A DNA stretch of 64,000 nucleotides from the NCBI GenBank assembly GCA_007674295.1, contig CM017449.1, positions 186,001 to 250,000 of the forward strand, written 5' to 3'. The DNA is from Antonospora locustae (taxonomy: Eukaryota; Microsporidia). Every line of letters starts with the position of its first letter. The stretch's first letter is position 1. Below are positions 34,405 to 45,450 of the stretch, in pieces. The notes beneath the pieces were generated by a model. That model saw only the letters and a program-made list of their open reading frames with translations. It was not told where the DNA came from and made no database searches. The position numbers and the translations under genes were made by a program.

Positions 34405-35601
34405 TTAGACTTCAGCTTTAGAGTTATCAATAACATTGCGAAAGTGCTTCAACAAGCTATCAATGTTATCATTATCATATTCCTGAACCTTAGACATTTT
34501 ATCCTGCATCTTCCTGTCATCATACACAGGATCTACACTCTTGCCAAATTTACTTTCCAGAAATCCTCTAGATGGCTTTTGGCTATCATCCAGCTTAGTT
34601 TGAAACATGTTAGTAGCAAGCTTAGCGTACATTCGTGCTACAGAAAAAGGCCTGGTATTATCATCTATGTCGATTCCTTTCAAATCACAATCCAGTGTGC
34701 ACAGCAAAAAAACATAGAAGCTCCGAGAGTAGAAGAAGGTGTCGAAAATTGTTGGAGAGATGGTGCCGTTGCGTTCAATGAAACTATAAATGTCTTCGTT
34801 TTTAAGCTGGAAGCCGGGCTTTATATCATGTTCGATGCTTTCCACAACATTCTTTGCCAAATAAATGGATTTTTGAGTAAGTCTTTTCTTACCCCCGTCT
34901 CCATCCTCATAAACATCCCCTTCATTCAGATGGTTCAGCAGCTCAGACAGTGCGTATGCAAAATTTTGCACTTCTAGATGCTTTTTCAGAATCTCAGAGG
35001 GCTTGAATGTATTCTTAAGCTCCTTGTCATTCATGACAAAAAGATTACTCTTTGACCCATCATCTTTGTAAGGATCCTTCTTGATAGCTTTTTCTATAAC
35101 TTCTTTTCTGAATTTCAAGAACTTTTCGTTAAAGGAAAACTCAATTTTGTTCGTATGTGTGTGATAGTGCATATGGCCTCTTGGGAAATGTTCTACAAAC
35201 TTCATGTTGAGAAGACCTTCTCGTTTTAGTTCTTTTTCTTTCTTTTTTCTTTCATCTAGATCTTTAATGTTTGTTGGCACCTCACTCCCTTGTGCCATTT
35301 CAACATACTCTTTCATGTGAGTGTCCTTTGAAGAGTATGTATTGGATGGAATGTTCTTGTATGTCTCAGACATCATGTTTTTGTCTGCATAGTTAATTCT
35401 CCAGTAATAGAAGTAGTTAGCATAGTATTTTTCGTTGGAGAAGAACAGCTTATACCGGATTGTAAGACAAAGGTATGATACTATCGCTGCAGAAAAAATA
35501 AATCCAGCGATCTTAAAGTATGGAAAAGAGCGTTTGGTTGTACTTCTGACAGATGTGTCATTCTCTGCTCTGTTCATCTCTCTGTCGTTGATTTTTTCCA
35601 T
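34405..35601 (-). CDS. AT-rich single-pass membrane protein of unknown function
   Basis: 398 aa from the ATG at 35601 (upstream frame begins at TTG). The N-terminal 30 residues are polar and basic, then IAGFIFSAAIVSYLCLTI (about 33-50) forms one membrane anchor with a charged N-side, so the orientation is probably type II with a luminal or extracellular C-domain. The C-domain is Lys/Asp/Asn-rich and includes a His cluster (HMHYHTHTNK). The coding sequence is visibly more A/T-rich than its neighbours, and it sits between the two longer intergenic regions of the area (262 bp and 204 bp). I recognise no family. This is typical of lineage-specific microsporidian membrane or secreted families. Confidence 0.7.
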   Translation of the reverse strand: MEKINDREMNRAENDTSVRSTTKRSFPYFKIAGFIFSAAIVSYLCLTIRYKLFFSNEKYYANYFYYWRINYADKNMMSETYKNIPSNTYSSKDTHMKEYVEMAQGSEVPTNIKDLDERKKKEKELKREGLLNMKFVEHFPRGHMHYHTHTNKIEFSFNEKFLKFRKEVIEKAIKKDPYKDDGSKSNLFVMNDKELKNTFKPSEILKKHLEVQNFAYALSELLNHLNEGDVYEDGDGGKKRLTQKSIYLAKNVVESIEHDIKPGFQLKNEDIYSFIERNGTISPTIFDTFFYSRSFYVFLLCTLDCDLKGIDIDDNTRPFSVARMYAKLATNMFQTKLDDSQKPSRGFLESKFGKSVDPVYDDRKMQDKMSKVQEYDNDNIDSLLKHFRNVIDNSKAEV

Positions 35602-35805
35602 ACCCCTCCCTTGTTTTTTTATTTTTATTTTCGAAGATTCGAAACTTTGATATGTGTAGCACAAAACTAAAAATTCATTCAATGTCACAATTGAGCTTTT
35701 TGTTTGACTTAGCTCATGAGCGCACAAGAATGCTGTTATTCAAGGCTTTTTAGACAGAAAGTTTCTGGTTATCTCGTGAATTAAAAAAATAAAACCCAAT
35801 ACACC

Positions 35806-38800
35806 ATGAACAATGAAGTATCCGCTACCTCTGTCGAGAACTTCAGTATGCAGTGTGAGTTACTAAAAACACTTATTCAGATCGGCATTACGCCTGTTGT
35901 TTGTGGAGAGTTTGGCCGCACACGCTTCATACTGCAGTGCTTTCCAGAAGTCCAGTTTAAAATCATAGATGCGCGTGAAATTGACGAGTTGAAGACGCTT
36001 GTGAGGTCATACCAGCTTGTTGATGGGGTTCTGCAAGAAGGCCCTGGGCTCATAACAGGAGAATGGATTATTGTGAGAAACATCGACCATAACTTGTCTA
36101 TCATTCCTATGCTTCGACAGTACAAAAGCAAGTTTTTACTCACGGCAAGAAAAAACATTGCCATAAAAAGTTGTAAGTACGTGCATTTGACATACAGCAA
36201 AATGCTTGTGGACTTATCTTTTGCAGACGACCAGGTCTGTGCTTTTGTGAGTAATATGCTTGGAGTCATAGACAACAGATACCGCTTTAGAATGTTGCAG
36301 CGTCTGCACAAGCGATTGCATAACGTGAGTGGAATGACGTTGGAGAACAGGCTAAGGGTCTACTATGCCATAAAAGTGGTGTGTCTATCAAACGAAGAAA
36401 AAAGAGAGAGAGAGAAAAAGGAGATCACACTAAGATCAGCATTGTGTCTCTCTGAACAAGCTATATGGCAGTATGAAGATACTTTATTCAATTATGCAGG
36501 CTCTGCAAAGCATTCAGAGACAAGCTTCGAGATAAACAATTTCTACCTGGTAAAGAGTATGAAGGATGTTTACAACGTCCTTATGGACTGCATAGTGCAT
36601 AAAGAACATGTGCTTCTAGTGGGAGAAACGGGCACTGGAAAGACAAGCCTAGTTGAATATGTTGTAAAGAATGTGCATGGGCGCAATTTGAAGGTAATCA
36701 ATCTTTCAAGCGACACAGAAATATCAGATCTTGTTGGCAGTTACCAAGTGCTCAAAAACGAATGCAGAGACAAAAACTGCGAAGCTGTGAGGTTTAATTT
36801 CAAGGAAAGTGCTTTCTCACGTGCTCTGAAAAATGGGGACTGGGTTTTGCTTGACGAAATCAACCTTGCGCCAAGAGATGTTCTGGATTTTTTGGACGCA
36901 AAGACAGAGAGGTACTCCACGCTTATTTTCGGATGCATGAATTCAGGAGATGTTGGCAAGAAAGAATACGAGGGCATCAACTTTTCTAAGATAACGGTGA
37001 GTAGCGATCTCTATGCATGTGACATCAACGATCTCTGTAGATTATATAAGCAGGAAAAGCATGTCGAGACTCTGGCAAATGTTAAGTGCAACAAAAGAGA
37101 GCTTGTGAGAGTGCTTGAGATGCTGAGAATGGGCTTTGATGCTAACAATGTGTTCAGACTGGTCTTTCGCGATAGAGCCCCGGCGATAGCTAATGCAAGG
37201 AGCAAAAAGAGTGTTAGTGGCGTAGGAAATATGCCGGTCATTAGGAACATACATGGATACGTAGTCACTGAGCAGCTAAAGGATGTTGTGGATAGCGTGG
37301 AGTTGGCTATAAAAGGAACATTGCCAGTACTACTGCAGGGAGAGACATCAACGGGCAAAACTAGTATGATAAGAGCGTTGGCAGCAAAGTACGGCAAAAA
37401 GCTTCTGAGAATTAACAACCACGAGCACACAGAGGCTTCTGACTACTTTGGTAGCTATGGTGCACTTGAGTCAGGTGCTGAGCAAAAGAGCAGTCCTCCT
37501 TGCATTGGCTTTAGAGAAGGTCTCCTTGCCATTGCAATGCGAGAGGGTCACTGGGTTCTTTTGGATGAGCTGAATTTAGCACCGTCAGACGTTTTAGAGG
37601 TTCTTAACCGCATATTGGACAGAAAAGATTTCTCCTGTCCAGTGAGACATATTGAGGTTCTGCCTCACCCTTCTTTTCGAATCTTTGCCACACAGAATAT
37701 GGGATATTCTGGCAGAAAAATGCTTAGCCGTGCACTTAGAAGCAGGTTTGTAACGTTAAATCTTTCTCCAAAAGATGAAAGCGAGATGGCTGCCATTTTA
37801 TGCACGTTTCTGCCTAAGTCTTTTGTGAAAAAAATAATTGACGTGTATTTGGGTCTTAGGCTAGAGAGGAATTTTGACCATCTTGTGACCCTAAGAGACC
37901 TTTTTCGATGGGGTAACAGAAAGTTGGAGACGATCGTCGACGTGTGTAACGAAGGGCTTATGCTCCTTAAAGAGCGATTGCGAACAGATGTAGATAGAAG
38001 CATTATCGATAGAGTATTTACACGGGTTTTTGGTGCAGAAGTTGTCAGCAATTATGGAAAGTTTTTGACGGACATGTTTGAGTATATCATGGCAGGTTCT
38101 GTACCTAATGATTGTTTTATATTCACTGCGTCATTCAGAAGGCTGCTGGTACTGCTTGTGAATGCATGGAATAGTAAGGAACCTGTTCTTATTGTGGGAA
38201 AGACTGGAATCGGCAAATCTCGTATGGTAGAAACAGCAGCACAGTTAGCCAAAAGGCATACAGTTACCATAAGCATGCACGGATCAGCGGACAGTGCCGA
38301 CTTTATTGGTGCACACTCATTCTCTAGCGGTGTGAGGTGGAAGGACGGACCCCTACTGAAGGCAATGAGAGAAGGGGCCGTTTTAATAATCGATGAGATA
38401 AATCTAGCAGAGACTTCAGTTCTAGAAAGACTCAATTCTGTTTTAGAGAAAGAAAGAGAGCTTGTGATTCCTGAAATTGGCGAAGAAATCAAGGCTAGCG
38501 AGCAATTTCTGATTGCAGCATGTATGAACCCTGGAAATGATGCTGGAAAGAAGGAGCTAAGTGCAGCTCTTCGAAACAGATTTACCGAAATATACTTTAG
38601 TGTTGACGAGAGAGAGGTCAAGGAACTAGCAACAATGCTTCTAGAAACAAAATTTAATCAGCTGCTAGGTAATGATAGTCAGAAAAATTCTGAGACACAC
38701 AAGATTTTGCTTAGCGAATTCAAGCGAGAGTTTCATGAGTCAAAAGTGTTATCGGTCAGAAAAATGGAGCTGGTTGTTGAATTCATATGCAAAAAGATTT

Positions 38801-41800
38801 TCGGTGGATTTGAGGGCATCGTACATGGGGAAGACAAAATGGTCCCTAAGGAAATTTTTAAAGAAGCTGTCTCTTTAGAGAGTTTTTACAGAGACAGCAT
38901 GTTGGTGAACGATTGTATGCTGGGTATACATCCGTATTACGTAAAAAAGGTAAATGCTGTGTCCTTTAACTTCAGAACACCTACAATGCAAAAAAACCTG
39001 TTCAGAATTCTAAGAGCGATAGGAATGAAGAGGGGTGTGATGCTGGAGGGGGCTCCTGGAACAGGAAAAACCAGCATCATAACAAGCATAGCTAAGGTTG
39101 TTGGAAAGAAAGTTCTGAGAATCAACCTGAGTGACCAAACTGAGTTCTCCGATCTTACAGGGACATATCTGCCTACACCAATGGGTATAGAGTTTGTAAA
39201 AGGATCTGTGATAAGGTATCTTGAGGAGGGACATTGGGTAATTCTAGATGAAGTTAATCTGTGCTCACAGAGTGTAATAGAAGGTCTAAACTCAATTTTG
39301 GACTACAGAGGGTCTTTGGAAACGACTGAGTTTTCCTTTCGACTTCATCCAGAAAGCAGAATCTTCTGCACTCTTAATCCTGCAAATAGAAACAACAGAA
39401 GAAAAACACTACCAGGTAGTTTCGTAGATAGGTTTATCAAGATAGACGTGGAATGTCTGGGCGAAATAGACATAAGAATGATATTGGAAGAGATGTTTTC
39501 TAACCCAATTGTTCTTCCGACTCTTCGAGAGGCGATCAAGGTCAACATGATAGGCAGAAATTACTATTTGAAAGAAAACATAACTTACATATGCAGTTCT
39601 AACAGCATTGCACACACCAGCACAGAGAATATTTGTGCAAGCAGTTCCATGTTGAATGAAGGTAAGATTCATTTGCTTAGAATGGGCATGGCATCCACAT
39701 ATCTTGCAGATGCAGAGAAGTATGTTATTGTACATTCACAAATGAACTCACTTGAAACGCTAATGCGATGCTATAGCCTCAGGCTTCCTGTGATTTTGAC
39801 TGGTTTCGGGGCTCTTAGTGCACTGGAATTCGTGTCTTCAGAACCCACAGAAGAGGTTCAGCTGCACAGAGAGTCGGATGTCTCTGATATTCTGGGACAG
39901 TATATTAAGACGGGTGCCAACACATTCGAGTGGGAAGACAGCAGGCTTGTTGCATCATTGAAAAGGGGCCGGACGGTTGTTCTGCGAAATCCAGAGCAAG
40001 TCGAAAAGTGTATTTTGGATCGCCTAAATTCGCTCTTTGAAAATGAGAGGACACTTTTGTTGCATGAAAAAGGCGTGGACATCGACGTGTGTATACATCC
40101 AAACTCGTTTCTGGCTCTTCTGTGTGATGACATGGATCTTTCGCCAGCACTAGTTGATAGATGTGTATTAATCAATTTTAGTCATGTACTCAATTGGATA
40201 GACATTCAGAAGCTATTCTTTGCATCTAAGGTACGTGCGTGTAAAGACTCCGCATTTCGTATCAAAGATGAGATAGGCAATCTAGGTATGGATGAAAAAG
40301 TTCAACTGCTTAGCGCAGAGATTCCTGAGATAGATACACTGGAACTTGATCTGAGGAAGTTCGGCCTTTTAGACATACGACCCAGTTACTTAAACAAAAT
40401 ACTGCCAAATTTTCTGGATGAGACACTCATAAGAAACATGTTTTGCTTTCTCCCGATGGCTCTTGATAGCAGCGAACGGGCTGTCATAGATGATCCATCA
40501 TGCAAAGAAGTTGTTGATCTCTACAAAGAAATTGAAATAGAATTTGAATCATTGACTACAGATGAGGAAAAAGTCAGGGCACTTTATGAGCTGAGCAAAT
40601 TCAATGGACTTCGAAGGACACTTATGTTTGTAAAACACACAAACCTGTCCTTTGTTGAGAAATGTCCCCGTAGCATCAAAGAGCTGAAAATATTTTTCAT
40701 TAGAAGCTTCAAGAACCGGACATTGAGGGACTATAAGACACTACATTCTTTGTGCGATCTTCTTGCTGAGCTGAGAGAGATAGACCTTGACATCTCCTTT
40801 AGTTCCAGGTTGTTTCATCTTAATACCGACCCTCGCCGTGTATTCTATGTACACAAAAAAGAGCAGCTAGTTGAGTTTTACAACAGAGAAAGCAAGCGTC
40901 TTGAAGACATACTAGTGGAATTCTACAAATACGGGTTTTCTCGTGAATGTGGAAACGCAACTTCTCCGTTAGCTATATACAATGCATTCATGAACAGCGT
41001 GCACAAGATGACTCACGAGATGCATCGCTTGAATACGAAAAGAGACTACAGAAGATTTATATCAGATCTGGACTCTTATAGTTTCAAAACTGATATGCGG
41101 GAATTCGATGAGCTTCTAACATACTACAAGGTGCATATGCTTCTGAAGAGAAAGATAAAATTCTCTTCATGCAAAGGCAGCTCTATCCCTTCTGATGTAT
41201 TGTCTCTTATGATGATGAGAGGTGAGATAAGCCAATTACTTGGCGATGTGTCGCTAGAAACATTAGGTTTCGAATTCTGCAGAGCATTTTACCAGAAGAG
41301 CATGCATGGAAAAATATCAAAAGAGTTATTAGGAAAGCTCATATTCGAGATGTTGTCTATGCCTCTTGACATACCATTCACAACCAATGTTCCACGTGAG
41401 ATTGAAATACATGCAATGGATGAGTGTCTCAGCGACAAGGAGCTAACCCTGACTTTGAAAAGTATATTTCCAACGCAGATGGCAATAAGGCTCTTCAACA
41501 GGAACGAACATAGGATTTTTCTGACACCAGAGTACGTAAACAAGTTCGATATTTCAGAGCACATTGACAAGACCATATTTTCATACCCTGAAGACATTAT
41601 CACGAGCAAACGTGTGAAAAAGTCGCTATATTCATGTGTAGACACAGTGGTGGACTACAGGATGTTCATACCTCTTGTGCTGTTTGATTTCAGCATTGAC
41701 CTTTTACGAAAGTATCTTCTTGACACAAACATCGGGGAGTTTTTACATCGACTAAGCTTTATGGAATCGTTCTTATGCATGAAGAATAGGTGTACAAGCA

Positions 41801-43752
41801 TCGAAAAAATCACTAAGGTCTATAATGTTTCTCTCCAGTACAAGACATTTGATGTTGCATTGCAGCTGTCACAGATTAAGGAACACAATAGAATTAAGAA
41901 ATTTCTGCTTAAGGAGACGTGTACTCAGCTAAGATATGTTATGTTTCCAGAGCCAAGTGCTGAAAAGACCTATACATGTCCTCTGTCGTACAGTGAATGC
42001 AAAGAGCATTTTCAGAAACATTATCAGATTTTTGGGCCCGTAAATTGCGGCATCGGCCTAGATAGTTACAAATGTCTGGAGTTATATGCTGAAATTTTGA
42101 GAAAGTTAGCAAATATGAGCACAAAAGAAGGCACTGGTCTCCAACTGCTTGACTTAGCTATGAGCTTGGGTAGAAAACAGAAACTCATATTAGCGGTAAT
42201 AAGCTCGTTTAAGGTACCTCATGTAGTAAGGGAGGACATATTTTCCCTCTATTATGCGAGAATGCCTAGAATATACTACTCTGAGGAGGAGATTGGTGTA
42301 GCCAAGCTTGTATATCTGATGACGGTGCATGAACTGAATGTATCTATTTTGTTTCTGATACTCTGCGCCATGCTGTGTCCATCAATACCATTTGCCTACT
42401 TTCTATTTAAGCTTATCAACACTGTATACAGGGAGAATGTCTCTGATAGTGGCATAATGCAGAGTGGAGCAAGAGAAGGGGCAGAACCTGGAATTTCGGA
42501 CGATGATAATGGTGGTGATGAAGTGCAAAACGAAGAGGAAGTAAATAGATCTAGCAACACATCGGAAGACTTCTGCAGCGAAAGCCAATACGAGGATGAC
42601 TTTTGCGAGGGCCAAAATGAAATAAATGTAGACGACTGCAGCGTTCACGAAAGCTATGAAAATGGGGATATGTACAATGACACAGCTTCTTTCGAGCAAC
42701 TTGGTGAGGATGCAAGCTGCAAGTCATGCGCAAGTGAAGTGGACAATAGTCTCACTGATGAGAGCTGTCTTGAAGTAGATGGAAAGTATTCCGAGAATGT
42801 ATTGAGCGCAGAGGACAGCTACGAAGAGTGTTCAAACAAAATTGAATGCCAAGAAAATGTCTATAGCAGTGAAGAGGGCAGCATATGTGTAAGTAAATCA
42901 GATGAGCTAGAGCTGCTGCAGGTTTCAACGGAGTATATTGCAGGAATGATGGAAAATAATACTGAGCAATTATGTGAGGAAGCAGAGAACTACACATCTA
43001 AGGCTCTGGACAGGGAAAGGGAAGGAGACATTCTTGCTGAGAAAGAAGTGCAGGAAGAAACTGTCTTAGCAATTAGGCAAGAGCAGGCTAGTGGAAGAGA
43101 GCTATTCTGTATGCTTAGAAACATTCTAGAAGAAAATAAGAAAGGAAAGTACAGAGGAGACTTCAAGTCAGGAAAAAAGCTAAATATGAAAAGAATTGCT
43201 GCATTTGTAGCGTCAGGATACAAGCGAGACAAGATATGGATGAAGAGAGTTCGAAACACTAAAAGAGACTATGTAATACGTGTGTTCATTGACAATTCTA
43301 AAAGCATGGCAAGGTACGAGCTGGTGAACAGGATGTCGATTATATACAGTCAGCTGGAAAGTGTTTTCAATATGCTTGAGATTCAACTTGAACTTTACAG
43401 GTTTGGAAGAACATGTGTGGAAACTTCTCTCAATGACCTGGACTTTAAAGACCTAGAAACAAACATAGACTGGATTTCAAATTACAATACAGGTGTGAAC
43501 CTGGTGCTTACAGACGGTGTCTTCCAAACATCTGTATCCTCTCAGAACACATTGTTGATGCTGATAGATAAACACAGAATAAGAGAAATGAGAAAGGTTG
43601 TGTTGAAAGACGGCCTCCTTGTCACAAAAAGATATCTAGATACGCTAGAGATGAGATACTGTGTTCTAGAGGATGTAAGTTGTCTTGAGTCACACTTTGT
43701 ATCTGCACTAAAAGAGCTTCTACAGTGCTGCACCTATGAAGAAATGTATTGA
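35806..43752 (+). CDS. MDN1: Midasin (AAA+ ribosome-assembly ATPase Rea1/Mdn1)
   Basis: 2648 aa, the largest gene here, about half the size of yeast Mdn1 (4910). Six AAA modules can be seen. The first is degenerate. Modules 2-5 have intact Walker A loops: GETGTGKT (about 274-281), GETSTGKT (about 511-518), GKTGIGKS (about 797-804) and GAPGTGKT (about 1081-1088), each followed by a W-V-LLDE or VILDE Walker B. Module 6 (about 1330) is degenerate. A helical linker follows, then an acidic D/E/S-rich region (about 2220-2400) and the C-terminal MIDAS domain with IDNSKSM at about 2494. Midasin strips assembly factors from pre-60S particles. The shortening falls mainly in the linker and the acidic region. 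The frame is uninterrupted. Confidence 0.96.
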   Translation: MNNEVSATSVENFSMQCELLKTLIQIGITPVVCGEFGRTRFILQCFPEVQFKIIDAREIDELKTLVRSYQLVDGVLQEGPGLITGEWIIVRNIDHNLSIIPMLRQYKSKFLLTARKNIAIKSCKYVHLTYSKMLVDLSFADDQVCAFVSNMLGVIDNRYRFRMLQRLHKRLHNVSGMTLENRLRVYYAIKVVCLSNEEKREREKKEITLRSALCLSEQAIWQYEDTLFNYAGSAKHSETSFEINNFYLVKSMKDVYNVLMDCIVHKEHVLLVGETGTGKTSLVEYVVKNVHGRNLKVINLSSDTEISDLVGSYQVLKNECRDKNCEAVRFNFKESAFSRALKNGDWVLLDEINLAPRDVLDFLDAKTERYSTLIFGCMNSGDVGKKEYEGINFSKITVSSDLYACDINDLCRLYKQEKHVETLANVKCNKRELVRVLEMLRMGFDANNVFRLVFRDRAPAIANARSKKSVSGVGNMPVIRNIHGYVVTEQLKDVVDSVELAIKGTLPVLLQGETSTGKTSMIRALAAKYGKKLLRINNHEHTEASDYFGSYGALESGAEQKSSPPCIGFREGLLAIAMREGHWVLLDELNLAPSDVLEVLNRILDRKDFSCPVRHIEVLPHPSFRIFATQNMGYSGRKMLSRALRSRFVTLNLSPKDESEMAAILCTFLPKSFVKKIIDVYLGLRLERNFDHLVTLRDLFRWGNRKLETIVDVCNEGLMLLKERLRTDVDRSIIDRVFTRVFGAEVVSNYGKFLTDMFEYIMAGSVPNDCFIFTASFRRLLVLLVNAWNSKEPVLIVGKTGIGKSRMVETAAQLAKRHTVTISMHGSADSADFIGAHSFSSGVRWKDGPLLKAMREGAVLIIDEINLAETSVLERLNSVLEKERELVIPEIGEEIKASEQFLIAACMNPGNDAGKKELSAALRNRFTEIYFSVDEREVKELATMLLETKFNQLLGNDSQKNSETHKILLSEFKREFHESKVLSVRKMELVVEFICKKIFGGFEGIVHGEDKMVPKEIFKEAVSLESFYRDSMLVNDCMLGIHPYYVKKVNAVSFNFRTPTMQKNLFRILRAIGMKRGVMLEGAPGTGKTSIITSIAKVVGKKVLRINLSDQTEFSDLTGTYLPTPMGIEFVKGSVIRYLEEGHWVILDEVNLCSQSVIEGLNSILDYRGSLETTEFSFRLHPESRIFCTLNPANRNNRRKTLPGSFVDRFIKIDVECLGEIDIRMILEEMFSNPIVLPTLREAIKVNMIGRNYYLKENITYICSSNSIAHTSTENICASSSMLNEGKIHLLRMGMASTYLADAEKYVIVHSQMNSLETLMRCYSLRLPVILTGFGALSALEFVSSEPTEEVQLHRESDVSDILGQYIKTGANTFEWEDSRLVASLKRGRTVVLRNPEQVEKCILDRLNSLFENERTLLLHEKGVDIDVCIHPNSFLALLCDDMDLSPALVDRCVLINFSHVLNWIDIQKLFFASKVRACKDSAFRIKDEIGNLGMDEKVQLLSAEIPEIDTLELDLRKFGLLDIRPSYLNKILPNFLDETLIRNMFCFLPMALDSSERAVIDDPSCKEVVDLYKEIEIEFESLTTDEEKVRALYELSKFNGLRRTLMFVKHTNLSFVEKCPRSIKELKIFFIRSFKNRTLRDYKTLHSLCDLLAELREIDLDISFSSRLFHLNTDPRRVFYVHKKEQLVEFYNRESKRLEDILVEFYKYGFSRECGNATSPLAIYNAFMNSVHKMTHEMHRLNTKRDYRRFISDLDSYSFKTDMREFDELLTYYKVHMLLKRKIKFSSCKGSSIPSDVLSLMMMRGEISQLLGDVSLETLGFEFCRAFYQKSMHGKISKELLGKLIFEMLSMPLDIPFTTNVPREIEIHAMDECLSDKELTLTLKSIFPTQMAIRLFNRNEHRIFLTPEYVNKFDISEHIDKTIFSYPEDIITSKRVKKSLYSCVDTVVDYRMFIPLVLFDFSIDLLRKYLLDTNIGEFLHRLSFMESFLCMKNRCTSIEKITKVYNVSLQYKTFDVALQLSQIKEHNRIKKFLLKETCTQLRYVMFPEPSAEKTYTCPLSYSECKEHFQKHYQIFGPVNCGIGLDSYKCLELYAEILRKLANMSTKEGTGLQLLDLAMSLGRKQKLILAVISSFKVPHVVREDIFSLYYARMPRIYYSEEEIGVAKLVYLMTVHELNVSILFLILCAMLCPSIPFAYFLFKLINTVYRENVSDSGIMQSGAREGAEPGISDDDNGGDEVQNEEEVNRSSNTSEDFCSESQYEDDFCEGQNEINVDDCSVHESYENGDMYNDTASFEQLGEDASCKSCASEVDNSLTDESCLEVDGKYSENVLSAEDSYEECSNKIECQENVYSSEEGSICVSKSDELELLQVSTEYIAGMMENNTEQLCEEAENYTSKALDREREGDILAEKEVQEETVLAIRQEQASGRELFCMLRNILEENKKGKYRGDFKSGKKLNMKRIAAFVASGYKRDKIWMKRVRNTKRDYVIRVFIDNSKSMARYELVNRMSIIYSQLESVFNMLEIQLELYRFGRTCVETSLNDLDFKDLETNIDWISNYNTGVNLVLTDGVFQTSVSSQNTLLMLIDKHRIREMRKVVLKDGLLVTKRYLDTLEMRYCVLEDVSCLESHFVSALKELLQCCTYEEMY

Positions 43753-43884
43753 AGCATTATTACATGTCTTCAATTACATAAGTTCTCCATGATCGCTTAA
43801 ATAAACAAAACTCAAAAGGATATAACATGCATACCATGTAGGTACACCGAACACATTTAAAATGAAACAAGTGTCTAGATTTAC

Positions 43885-45450
43885 TTATTCGTTTGCTTCG
43901 CATATCTGTCGGCCCTGTCTGAACGAGATAGCCATGAGCCAACGAATGAAAGCGTCTGAATCGCTGACCTTAAAAAAAGTATACATGCCTGCATTCTCCA
44001 AAGCAAATTCAAGAGTAGGAACTTTGAGTGTGGTCTTTTCAGATACTCCTACATCTATCACGTAATGTTTTCCCTGGCGCCGAATACCAGCGATTCTGTC
44101 TTCTGTGATATCAAATAGCTCAGGAAATTCTTCACGGAACATAAAGGAACATTTGAAAGCACCTAGGCACGTGACTCTGTTCTTCACTAGATACACGCGA
44201 GACCCAAAAATATTCAGCGATGATCTTTTTTTCAGAAAGCAATCGCTTCTTTCGGGATAGTTTATATCACCGACAGCTTCGTTGGGTGTGTTGTTGGTAG
44301 AAATCATGTTTTTCTTGTCATCAAAGCATCCCAAGTTACATCCCTTAAACATAAAGAAGCGGCTTTTGTAACGACCACGTCCCTCCTTTATGTACATTTT
44401 TCCATAGAGAGTGCTCAGCCGCAGATCACTTATCCGAAGACAAGCGTCGATACTCACAAGTGGAGCAGAGTTCTCGAAGTAGAATCGCTTTATTTGCCCA
44501 CTCATTGTACTTTCATCCCTTGGTTTCTTTTCAACTGTCATAAGCCTTTTTTCGATTTCTTCAACAACCTCTTGTCTATCTTTCCTGCTGCTTTCTGTTT
44601 CTACCGTGTCGCCCTGTCTCTGGAGATATGCGGCCTCTATCTCCTGGCACTCCTTTGTGATGCCACTAGACTCTGGGTCTACTCTATACTTGATCACGGG
44701 ACACCTCACCATATTCTGCTGCACAAGATTCCTGAACTTCTCATCAGACAGTATCTTGTCATATGCACTGCACGAAGGCTTTGATAACCTCTCTCTCGCT
44801 TCCATACTGCATATACCAGAGACATTTTTATTGTCAACACTATGTAATTGCATATGTTGAATGTAATCAGCTTCAATACCTGCGTTGCTGACATTCTTCT
44901 CTTTTGAATTCTGCAGAGCTATTCCGCTGCCTGCACTTAAAGAAGAGGCTGCATTCAATCTATATATATTTTCTGAGCTTACAGTTCTCTCATCGGGAAC
45001 AAGAGTTCTGCTGGGCGTGCACTGATGCTCGGAATGCGCAGAGTTTCCTATATTATTTGTCCCCAGAAATAAAGAATCAACGTGCTGGCTCGTATGATCA
45101 CTGTACAAGTACCTGGTGTTCTCAGCAACATCGTTACTTTTAAATGGAAGCACTTCCCCACAGGACCCGGGAACATCACTTTCACGCTGTGGTCTTGAAG
45201 ATGCCTCTGTAACAGAGCGCAACGGAATTCCGCAACGCTGCATGGCTGCCTTCGCCTCATCGCTCAGTAGATCTTCTATGTAGTCTATCTCATCATATTG
45301 TTTCCCAAGACCTTCGTTGTTACCACCGCTTGACACAGAAACACTAATGTTTGGATCACTGAGCCAGCACTTTCCAACTCCTTCTGTGGAGATACCAGGT
45401 TGCTGGACATCCTCTAGAAATATCTCTGACCGTCCACCACGTCTCTTCAT
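43885..45450 (-). CDS. PH-domain protein of unknown function
   Basis: 521 aa. Residues 1-260 are polar and disordered-looking (Ser, Asn, Glu), with no membrane segment. Residues 270-325 include a charged helix (RKDRQEVVEEIEKRL). From about 350 a pleckstrin-homology domain begins: LYGKMYIKEGRGRYKSRFFMF, a following strand, a long insert, then FKVSDSDAFIRWLMAISFR, where the Trp of the C-terminal helix is in the expected place. A role in phosphoinositide or cortical signalling is likely for any PH protein, but the specific family is not clear. Candidates include bud-site, sphingolipid or septin-linked proteins. The ATG at 45450 diverges from CIA1. Confidence 0.68.
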   Translation of the reverse strand: MKRRGGRSEIFLEDVQQPGISTEGVGKCWLSDPNISVSVSSGGNNEGLGKQYDEIDYIEDLLSDEAKAAMQRCGIPLRSVTEASSRPQRESDVPGSCGEVLPFKSNDVAENTRYLYSDHTSQHVDSLFLGTNNIGNSAHSEHQCTPSRTLVPDERTVSSENIYRLNAASSLSAGSGIALQNSKEKNVSNAGIEADYIQHMQLHSVDNKNVSGICSMEARERLSKPSCSAYDKILSDEKFRNLVQQNMVRCPVIKYRVDPESSGITKECQEIEAAYLQRQGDTVETESSRKDRQEVVEEIEKRLMTVEKKPRDESTMSGQIKRFYFENSAPLVSIDACLRISDLRLSTLYGKMYIKEGRGRYKSRFFMFKGCNLGCFDDKKNMISTNNTPNEAVGDINYPERSDCFLKKRSSLNIFGSRVYLVKNRVTCLGAFKCSFMFREEFPELFDITEDRIAGIRRQGKHYVIDVGVSEKTTLKVPTLEFALENAGMYTFFKVSDSDAFIRWLMAISFRQGRQICEANE

